A stretch of DNA of 64,000 nt from Paragordius varius (Eukaryota; Nematomorpha), in contig OZ176059.1 of assembly GCA_964247055.1 (NCBI GenBank), positions 2,914,001-2,978,000 on the forward strand. The letters are read 5' to 3'. Positions 39,601-51,600 of this stretch are shown here, one piece after another; positions within the stretch are counted from its first letter, which is position 1; each line of letters starts with the position of its first letter. The position numbers and the translations under genes are program-made. The notes below the pieces were generated by a model. That model saw only the letters and a program-made list of their open reading frames with translations. It was not told the origin of the DNA and ran no database searches.

Positions 39601-42600
39601 TAATTGTTTAATAAATCACAATACATATACGTCATTTATAAGCGCATCCATCCTTAACATTGATCCCACACCACTCCAACCCATTCCACGCAATAATAAA
39701 AATCGAAACCCGGTTTACAGAGTATTTAAATCACAAACAAACATTTACTTACATTTCTCACCACTCTTTTAATTCATTTTTATTAGTTTTTGAAAGGTAA
39801 AAATCATCTTTAAGATAAGCACCTATAATTATAAAAATTCAAAGTTTATACCAGTAATATGCATCCTACATTATCATCTGTGTTGTAGAAATTCTAATAT
39901 ATACAATACGTTTGGCGTTATGTTACACCTTGCTTTCATTGTTACTATTTATTTAAATTTTTATCCATACATACTATTTCGTATTCACTCATTATAATAT
40001 TATTCTTTAACTGTGAATATATGTATATGTATAATTAATATTAACATTTTATTTACCAGGTTGTTTTTTTTACTACTAATATAATTTTTGGTATTTCAAA
40101 TTTAATTTTTTCAAGAATTACCTAACTTACAAGCTCTATTCATACCACACTATATACCCATTCATTAGTAAGTAGTTTAAATTTATGCAAGAAAATAAAT
40201 TCATTCATAATTACATTTTTTGGTTTTATCAATAATATTTATTTTTAATCTTTTTTTGCATATATGACTAAATTTAACAAATTATATTTTATCATTCGGA
40301 CGACGGATTCATACGAACAATATTATGTTTCAATTTAAATTGAATAAAAAAATTTCAGGATTATCGTGCTTTTGTTTGGGCTTACTAGCAGCCCCTTTTA
40401 GAAATTTATTTGTGATTGCTCCATACATAAAAAAATGGCAAAATTGACGTACATTATATCTTAATAAAATTTTTCAATAGATTAAAAGATTAAAATAAAA
40501 TATTTTTAGTTAATACGTATACATAGATTTATGTGTGAAAGTAGGGCTTATATAAATCCAAAAAAAGTTTATTAAACTTGTTTAGCATATGTGGTGGATT
40601 CCGTTCTATAATGCCCCTTAATGGTGCCTTTTTTTCAATATCAATCGCCTATAAATTAATTTACTCTTGCTCATCATCATCAACCAATTTTCTCATTTTT
40701 AATAAAAAATGGATTTTTAGGATATATTAGTTCAAAGTTGAGAACGCCTTCCATCAAATTTATACTAGTTTATGAGTATTTCAAAATTCCCATAATTTTA
40801 TTGTTTTTTTTAAATCATTAGAATATTAATTATTTTACTTTAAATTATTTAATATTAATTAATTAATAAATTTTTTAAAAAAATGGATGGACTCATGTTA
40901 TCTGATATTGGGGTCGTTATGGGGAGAAGGGGTCCACCTTAACGCATTTCGAATGATTAAAATTATTTGAGCAGAATTATTATGATTGTAAGTAAAATAA
41001 TATTTCCTTAAGATTTTAATTTATCAACCAAAATTTTAAATAGAAACATAAGATTTACAAGCCATTTATGAGCACAAAAAATATGAAAGAAAATGGTAAT
41101 ATTAGGTTAAAATTTATATTCAGTGATAATTATATTAAAATGTCGCATTTCGCTACATCTCTCATATTTTTTCACAGTGGTATTTAGATAATATAAGAAT
41201 GCTTAAACAAAAGCACTTCTTTTTCCTAATCAATATGCAAATTGTCATATTAAAATTCAAACTTTGAAACAAAATTGTGGTAGATTCTTACATATGCTTA
41301 TTTTATTTGATATTAAGGTGCCTTCCTACTTTCTCATACGTTATTTACATTAACACCTTAAGGGGGTATATTTTTATTTTTTGAAGACAAGCAGTTTGCA
41401 GTTTTTAACCACAAGATCTGTCAAAGTTACCATCTAATCATTAATGATATGGCAAGAATATGCTCAATATTTAATTAAATATGTATCCAAAGATTAAAAA
41501 TAGTATTTTAAAAAAATTTTTGAAAGATAAATATTTAAAAAGGAACGGTTTGTATCCAATATAATGATCAAAATTTTCATTTTTTTAGCTATTCAAACCA
41601 TTTATAATTTAAATTTACTTGATATTATTTCCCAAAAATATAATCGCCTAACAAATCTATTAAATAGACTTTTTGCACATAGGCTTCCTTTCTATGAAAT
41701 ATGTTTGGATAAAATAAAACACATCTAGTGCACATTAATTCTAATATTTACAATTTAAATTCATCCTAAAAAATTTTTGTTTTTACTATTAAGAACCTAT
41801 ACTTTTTGTATTTTCGAAAAATGAAATTTTATTAAAAAATAATAAACTAAGCCATAACGAGATATTTATATAATGATAAGTTACATTACCCCGAAAACAC
41901 ATAATTTATTTTTAGGGTAAATTTGAATTGTTTACGGATGAATTTGAAATGTTCGAGGGTGAATTTGAATTGTGAATAGCGCAAAATTTATAAATATTAT
42001 ACCTTTGAAACGTGTAGCCATTTAACCAGTTTGTCAATTCTCACATGATTTTCATTTCTATCGTGCTCGTATAGTTCAATGGAGATGGGATAGGCCCCAT
42101 ACATCATAGGTATCAAGGGAAAATGGTATGGTCTAACCGTATAAGCCGGTATTTGTCCATTTTGAGTCGTAAAGCTGGCATCAGATGGGACCTGTAATGT
42201 TTTATGCCCACTATTTTTAGCATCATATTTGGTACAAATCCTGGCATCCTTACGATTCAGGGCTATAGTAAACTTTGACACATAATAAATATTAAAAATT
42301 AAATTCACCAAAGAATATAAGTTGCATCCTAATTGTTATAACATTGATAGGAAAACGAATCCCTCTTTTTCAAAAGAATTAATTGTTTGTTCCGACTGTA
42401 TTTCTGCTATCTACATCCTAAAAAATTGGTAACCCTTTCAAAATCCAAAATAAAACAAAATTCTAATTCTTATTTTTCCTTACTATTGATTGCTTAATTA
42501 ATAATATTGTTTTGTTAAAGTTTAATATCATACATTCAGTTCATTTGATCTAAAATTATGGACCATGACGGTTAAAAGAATCCGTTGACCCACAAAAACA

Positions 42601-45600
42601 TCTCCAAACGGTAATTGGAATGTAATGAAAGCTTGGTATGTGTGATTGTAGGTGAGCTTAATTTCTTCCCTGTTTATGCAAGTTGGTCTGTACGTTGAAA
42701 AACTTTTTACTGTTATATCCCACACACTGTTGCGATCCAATATTGGTATTTGCACATAGTTATGTACACCATCACTTTATAGATATCATATAAGAATACG
42801 TAACATTAATGTTGGTCAATTCACATTAATTTTGGTCGATTAGTAATACAGTAGCTTATAGGTAAAATGGAACAAATGGTTAAAATTAAAAGTTTTTCCT
42901 ATCTTACAACAATAAATTTGTTTATTTATGGACAATATTTGTTTTATACAATACGCTACTGTATTACCCATTGGCCCACATTCATGTGTATCTTGTATTA
43001 AAATTTTGTAGGATAAAATGGTGAGAAAAAATACATATGCCATTTTATTATACAGTATGAGTAAGTATATATTGCTAGAAAGTTATTAATTAATACCAAA
43101 TAGCATATGCAGCAAAGAGTATTGGCTAATAATAGTAAAAAGTGAAAATAACAATAAGCCAATATAACTGCATTATGTTGTATATGCTATTTGGCAATAA
43201 TAATTAGAAACTCTCTAGCAATGTATACTTAAACGTACTGTATATCAACATTATTTGGGAACAATGATTGCTTGAAATCCCTCTTCTTGGGAAATAATTA
43301 GCTTAAAATTTTTATACTAGAGAGAAAAATTTAGTGTAAGTAATTTTTTCGCTCGAAAAAACTATTTAGCCTTAATATGGCTACTTTGATATTTTAAAAT
43401 CTTTAAAATTTTGCGCTTTGGCCCTTAAGTTAATTAAATATTATCTCGCATGGTAAGCCCACATACACAAAGTTTATTATACAAATGTTTGCTTATGGTG
43501 AAAATGGATCTTAATATTTTTTTATTTTCTTCAATGTCATATTAAATAATTAAAAGATACGAATTCCGTCCGGTATTTAAAAAAGTGGTAGAAAAAATAT
43601 GTCAAGCGTTGATTAACGTTTTTAATTGTATTACAATATGAGACATTGCTAATTTTTATTAATTATAACCATATGGAAATTACAGAAGGGCAACATTATT
43701 GACTTAATGTTATTTTTTGCTTTCTACTGCTATTAGCCCTACTGCTATTAGCCAATAACAATGCTCTTTGGTGTATGCTACTGACAATATATAGAAAAAA
43801 TAGCAATGTATTTATTTAATTATACATTAATACATGAATTATATAAATTGTACTATTTGGGTTGGGTTTGTTGATTATAATGCTTACCGTGACTGCTTAC
43901 ACAAAAATGGTCAATATACCATTTACAATTTAAATTCACCCTTAAACAAATCAAATTCACCTTCGAACAATTCAAATTTACCCTTAAACAAATCAAATTC
44001 ACCTTCGAACAATTCAAATTCACCCTCAAATAAAATATATGTTATTTAGGATTAACAATTACCTGTATTTTATACATTTTTAAAAAATATAATACTGAAA
44101 AAAATAATAAACTATGCTATAACGATATATTTCATATTAATAATGAGTTATATTTGTTCGAAAACACATGATTTATTTTTAGGGTGAATTTGAATTGTTC
44201 AAAGTGTAAATGGTATATCTTAAAACATCACCTCGCATTGCGTAAAACAGGGGTGGCCAACATACGGCCCTCTGAAACATTTAGTGCGTTTGGAAATCCA
44301 TAATTTGCAAAAATATGGACACAAATGTTAAAGTTGGTAGGTAATTACTGAGCAAAGTTTCTGAATAAACTATTTAATTGAAACTAAAAAAAATTCTTAT
44401 ATTGTGTTTGCATTTTGCAGTTTTGTATATGAAATCTAATAAAGTTTTTATTGCCCTCAAGAATTTTAAATACGTGGCCTATGAGGCCATTTGTGTTGGA
44501 CAGCCCTAGTCTAAAACATCAAGTTTAAAGTCATATCCTTAAAGACAGGAAAGTAAACTGCGTTATCAAAGCATTTAAAACTTCATATAATTATCAATTA
44601 AACAAAGAATATTGTTTACTTTAAATAAAGTGATCCAAAATAGGGATTAGAATTTTGTGTTCTAATGTTTCTCCAATCATCTAAAATATAGAAATACATT
44701 TGTTAAGATAAAAATATTAAATATACTTAATATGGCCACAAATAAATATATGAGATATTGTATCTTAAAGTAATATAATTATAAAATATAGGTAAACTCT
44801 TCAAATCCAAATTATAAAAGTTTTCAAAAAAGAATATATATCGTTACATGACTCCTACATATCCAATTATTATTTAAATATATATAAATTCTCCCAGCCT
44901 TCATTTTAATTAAGGATATTTTAAAACATCTCAAAAAATTAATAACATAATATTTATTCTTAATAATGGATTTTTAGTATAAATTTAATATGTTTTTCAA
45001 CCGATTTTTAATTACGTTAAACTTATCCGTCTCTGAAGCATATTTATTAATTCACTGTAACAAATTTTTAAATAGAAGGCAGTTATTAAATTACCTATGT
45101 ACAGATCTGGACACGGTTTTCCCATAGTATTTGGGGTCCCTTCATAGTTTGGTAAATTTGACCTTAGAATCAAATCGGTTTCATTCAAAAAGCTTGTAAG
45201 GTTATTATAATTATCATTATTAACAAAATGATGTTGAGTCCAACCATTGTTCTATATAATAATTATGTTTACAGAGCAAATTTAATAATAATTGGGTTTA
45301 AACATGTAAAATGAATTAATTATTTTTCATCAAAAAAAGAAAGGACTTTTAGAATCCAAAATGAATATTTGTCAATTTTTATGTACTTTTAGTCATAAAA
45401 ACATACATATCTTTTTACAAAATTTTAATAAATCTAGGTCAGTTTATAATTATACAACCAGCTAATAGAGATTGCATTAACAAACTCGTTAAGCTCATTA
45501 AGTAGGTATTATGCGTAATAAACGGTGTTTACAAGCTTCATCCATACTAATATTTGATGCAAAGTTATCATAATTAAAATATAAATATTTTTTTTAACAA

Positions 45601-48600
45601 TTTTCAAAAGAAAAAGCCTCATCGTGCTACAATCCAAAACGATGATTTGTGTATCAGGTTTATAAAATATTTTTGCAGCAAAAACTGTTTTTGGAGTTAA
45701 CTGGGGCTAATTATACAGCTATCAAAATGTATTGGGCGATAAAAAATATGCCAAGCGTTTTCCAGATAATGCTATAAAATTAACGTTTAATAGGAGACGC
45801 ATAGAGTGTTTCTATTTATGGGCTTATTTAAATAAAGCGTTTTATAATAATATTACCTTAACAAGAATTACTTGACCATTTATAAATTAAATAGTCCTAT
45901 ACCTATAACTTTACAATACATATACCTTAAAAAAATAAATGTTAAAAGTTCTAATTTTACTGATGGTGTGGCCGAACATAGGGCTAACTCAAAAAGTGCT
46001 TCTACTATGTTTGGCGTATTCAACAAAAAATAAATAATATATTTTATTAATTTGTGAAAATTTTTTTTTTCCGTAAAATATTTTACGACTTTTGGGAAAC
46101 ATATATTTTTTTAAATTTTATTTTATATCCGACTGACCACAGGATCTGAAAAAAGTGTCTCGATATGTGACTTGCAATTATTTTCGTTGAATTGACCATA
46201 AAATATCAAGAATTACAAATTTTCTACCAAAACGTGGGTGCCCTTTCATATTGAAAATAATGATAGATGTGCAAAAACACATGATTTTACAGGCGGTGGA
46301 TCTAGTTAACTACAAAAGGTGAATCTACTATAATCGACACTAATACAGAAAATGTATGATAATATTTTTAGATATCAATAGCACTAAACCTTTCACGGAT
46401 AATTATTTCAGAAATACAATTTTTTTTCTGGAGGCTTTTTCATTGTCCAAGCTCAATAGTTTTGCTTTTATAGTAGAAAAATCTGCGACAATTTTTATCA
46501 TTTTGATAAATTTTGCGATAAAATTTTTATGACAACTCCATATTTTACACCGTCTAGAGCTTAACCAAGGATAAATGACTTGATTATGCTCGACGCATTA
46601 TAAATCAATAAAATATATGTGTTACAAAAATAAAATGGACCTATACATAGTTTGAAATAATGCTTCTAGGATAGTATTTTTATAACTTATTTTGAATCAT
46701 CTAATTTTTGAAAATCTGTTGAAAAGACAAACACTTTGCAACAAAAAATAGTTACATGGCATGCATGATTTAAGAAGTGTTTTGGCTCGCATTCATACGA
46801 TGTAAAGATTTCGACTTCATACAGAATTAACCTTAATTTGAACACAAATACGATTTGATATTAAATTTTTTTATGAGGTTAAAAATGTTTTAAATTTATA
46901 CAAATCATGTCATATATATGTACAAACTTATAATTAAATTGAATAAAACCGAGATAGATATAAAATAAAATGCTAAATTTTTTTGCCATAATTTTCTCAT
47001 ACTTTAAAAAAAACTTACCTCTATTATTAGATCAACTTCGGAATATGCCAAATGCCGTAAACTATCAAATCTGTTTTTCGCCATCCAAACAACAGCTGAA
47101 TATGGGTAACCTGTAAATTCTAATTCAAAGCTTGTATTTACTTGCGGTTTTTTAACTATAACGGCTTTAATCTATATTAAACATAATTTAATACTTTTTA
47201 GATGTTTTAAAGATTTAAATTGATGTTATAATGCAAGAATTTAAAATATGGCTACCACTGTTAATTAAAAATGGACCCCCCGTTTCATTGGGTCCCTTCC
47301 CTATTGTGGAAAAAATATATGATTTAATCGCATCATGACCCTTTTTTGATAAGTGATTAAATTTTCATGGCAATCTCAATTAATATTCGGTGTTTCTTAA
47401 ATAATATATATATATATATATATATATACATAATTTTGCTAGTAAAAAATAAATTATTTTTGGTTTATTATGAGATTATCAACAAGGTACTTCATTTAAA
47501 ATTGGGAAATGTGTGATGATCAAAATAAGCCATTTAGTGATTCACTGTTTATTTCAAAAAGGTTATTATGAGGGCAGGTCACTAGGTATTTAATAAGTAT
47601 ATAATGCCGTCTCTTTCAATCACTTATAATTTAGATATAAAAAGAAAAAAATAATAGTTTAACGAGTCATTTCTTAACAAAATGATATTTGTCTACAACT
47701 TATCTTGACATAAAACCCCTTATAGATTTCCAATAACTGACTAACCTATATAGGGTACCATTTTTTGGTGTTTTTTTTATCCCCGATTAAAGAGTCATCA
47801 CCGTTAACCGGGAAATAGTCAAATCAAAAGAATTTTAAAAAGTTGATATTTGGTCGTAAAATTATTTATTTTAAATAAATACCTTCTCGCAACTAAAATC
47901 ATCCCATTTCGTTTCGATATCTAACCAATCATACGCCATGGTGTCAAGATCATTACGAGTGTGGAAACCATAAACTATTACTCGAAATTTAGGATACATG
48001 TTAGGGAGTATTGGTATGTCAATTTGGGTTCGCTTGATTAACGTTTTATGATATGGTACATTGGGATTATTTAGTGACCATTGGTCGGTGAATAATGCCT
48101 CATTTATTCCAATTTCTTTGTGATATTTTATCATACCATTTACTAAAATCTGAATAAATGATAAATATATATTTAAAAAAATTTAAAATACAGCTTAACG
48201 TGTTACAAAATATAAAATATGGCATAAAACTTTATTAATATTTTAATCCATAGAATATCTAATTATCATAAATAATGATAGTTATTTTTTAAATCTTATA
48301 ACGTAATTTTTACATTTTTAACAACATAAATTTCCATTTAAGGTGTCAAATCAACTTGTTATTACTTTAAAAGACTACATTTATATGCGATACGATCGGT
48401 TATTATTTTTAACCGGCTAATAATCCTATATTCATATTTTTTGCATTGATTTTATATGATAAATTCTTACTGCATAATAAAGAGTAGGAGAATTGATTGT
48501 AAAATTGTCATTCATGTTATAAACGACATGAATGGAATGTACAGTATTAATTTTGGGGATTGTATCCATGGTTGGCCGCTGAATTCGAATAAAATTTGAT

Positions 48601-51600
48601 GGAATTGGCTTGATGATTCTACTTCTCGCTAAATTTATCTATTTTTTATATAATTTATTTATCATGTGTGCAACACCAAATGATGGGTGAATATCATTAA
48701 AAAAGTGTGTTTATATAATTTATAAATTTATATGTCCAGATTTTTTGCGTTTTTTAACTTCACCCTTATACATTAATTTTACCCTCGAAAATTTCAAATT
48801 TACCTTTGAACAGTTTAAATTCACCGTAAAATTAAATTATGTGTTTTATTCTAACTCACTTTCGATAGGAAATATCTACTTATGGAATAGTTTATCATTT
48901 TTTCTGTATATGTTAATTTCAACAAAGGTTCATTTTTATAATAGCTAAAAAATAGGTAATTTTTGATGTCCAAAAACATAATTTATTTTTAGGGAGATTT
49001 TGATATGTTTAAAGGTCAATTTGAGATGTTCAGGGGCTAAAATGAAATATAACGTTTATCTGTAATTGATATGTTGAAGGGAATTCAAGGTGTAAATGGT
49101 ATATATTAAAACAAGTCATTAATTATGGCCGTTACAAAATTGGTATTGTACTTTTTTGATTTTAACAGTTATGGTGATTGTATGATCCATGTATTGATCA
49201 AGAGCATTTTGTTGGCCCATAGGAATTTGGACATTAAAATAACCTTGTGTGTCTGTGATCGTTTCTTTTTTACGCGAAAACATCGCATATGTTTCACTGA
49301 TAGCCAATGCGTTCACATTTATTTCTGCATTAGGTAATGGACTATTGCCAATTGTTATTCTACCCTAAAGAGAATTACATAAAAAAGTCATAAAACATAA
49401 ACAAAAAACAGCCAAAAGAAAAAAAGTTAAAAAATGCAAGTTATTAAAAAATATTTAAAAATTTAAAACTTCCAATCCTTAAGAATGAAAAAAACTTTAA
49501 TTAACAAAAATACAGTACACCTTTTTATTGTTGGCCAATTGGTAATACAGTAGCGTATGGTATAAAAAGAATTTTGTCCACAATTAAATAAACGATTTTA
49601 ATGTTGTAAAATAGCAAAAATCCCATTTGTTGTTTTTCATCCATACGTTACTGTATTGTTATTTGGCCAAAATTAATGATAGTCGAAATCAAAAGAATAA
49701 GTATTCCAATGAATGGTTTTATGAAAATATATAAAATTTGCAAACTTTCACAATATACGGTATACCAGGAATGTAGAACGCTTGCATATCCTTATCAAAT
49801 ATTATATGATGATGAGAATCACTATTAATATTATTATTGGTATTTCTATCAACAACGGGGTTAAATTGAACCACATTTTTATAAACCCGTACGATTTGAT
49901 ACCCTGATTGGAATTCGGTTATGACAAATTTCATAAAAGTTACAATATTTGATAGATATGTCTTAGACATTGCTCGATACTGTAGATCACCTAAAAAATC
50001 ATCAGCCCTTAGATTAACAGTTATCTTTGAGCATTCCATCTACGTATATAACAAAAGTAATTTTATACAACAATTTCTTTTTGAAACATTAAGTATTCGA
50101 AAATTAACATTGTTTGTAGAATTCAAATATTGTAAATCAAAGAATTATTATAATCCTTGAAAACCTTAAAGGATCGTTCATGATTTATTTCAACCAATGT
50201 AGCGTTATTGACATGCACAACGCCAACACTCATTACAACATCTGCATGGAATGGATACCCGGATAAACATTGTTTTGGATTTACTGTATTATCTATAATT
50301 TTTACGTTTTTTAATGTCATGGTATAATATGCATTTATTTCCAGTGTAAGGGTATCGTGTATGCTTAAGGACTGTCGTTTAGTTAAATTCAAACGGATAT
50401 CAAAAATTGTGTCCACACTTGTACTCTGTTTAGTTTTCAGAGTGTTATAAGGAACTACAAGAAAGGAAAAGCGCGGGCTTGCTGATAAAAACTGTGTAAA
50501 ATTAGAAATAAAATATATAAAGAATTAATTTTTAATTAAATAAATTTGAAGGAAATTATATAGCTTATTTGTGTGGTTCCGAAATATGTAAATTGACACA
50601 AAGTACCGCTTTATCAAGCAAAAATTCTCTGACATATAAAAAGAAACCAACAAAACTTTATAAATTGTTCAATATTCCTTATTATTTTATGATATTTAAT
50701 AATCCTTAATTATTATTGATATCTTTAACCGTTTTGTATATAGTTTGTTAAAATAATATAATATTCTATTAAATATATCCTAAAAGCATGTAGTATAATG
50801 AACTACGCAAACATATATAAGTAAGTGCTTTTTTCCTTAATTACAAAATTAAAAATTAATTAAATAATAATTATATAGGATATAAACATTTTATATTCAA
50901 TCAAAAGAGTTAATATTTCAAATTATTAAAAAAATTTAACGTTAGGTCCGGTCCAAGCCTCTACATGCCAAACGCCATATTCACAATTAGCGGGTAGATT
51001 ATAATTAACCGTTACTAGTGAGGAACTACTATAATTTGTGGTATAATGTTGAACCGTATGGATAATTTTTTCCGTTGGGTCCTAGAAACGGAATAGTTAA
51101 GAATTTAAAACTGATGTTGTATTCGGTAGAATATTAATGCGACCAAATTATAAAAATTTTAAACATTAAAGTTTTAGCATTGGATAAAATTGGTGATAAT
51201 ACCAAACATACTCAAAAATAAATATGCCACCATATCTAGGGGGCATATCTGATTTATCAGATATCCAACTAGTATAATTTTAATTTTATTTATAAATTGA
51301 ATTTTTCTTATGGCTTTAAAGTCAGGATTCCAAGTATATTATTTTTTAACCACTAAATGCGCTACATATTAGGGGCAAATTACTAATTATCTTGGCTATT
51401 ATTTGAGTTAAATGAAATACTTTCTCCGTAATTTAATACAAAAGAGCAATATTATCCTAAAAATGGTTCAAAGTCAAATTTATGGACAATAAAACTTTTT
51501 TGTTGTGCAAACTTTTTTGTGAGATGATTTTATTACCTCTTTTAACGCAGTGAACATTTGTAACTTTTATAAAATAAAGTTTACATAATTTATAAGTTGT

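Noticed and set aside
42840-43043. Minus-strand 67-residue frame with a hydrophobic start, looking like a signal peptide
   Set aside because: Its second half lies in MITE P1, and there is no acceptor or continuing exon to support it.
43834-44049. Asn/Ser/Pro repeat protein
   Set aside because: It is the translated 21-bp units of MITE A4.
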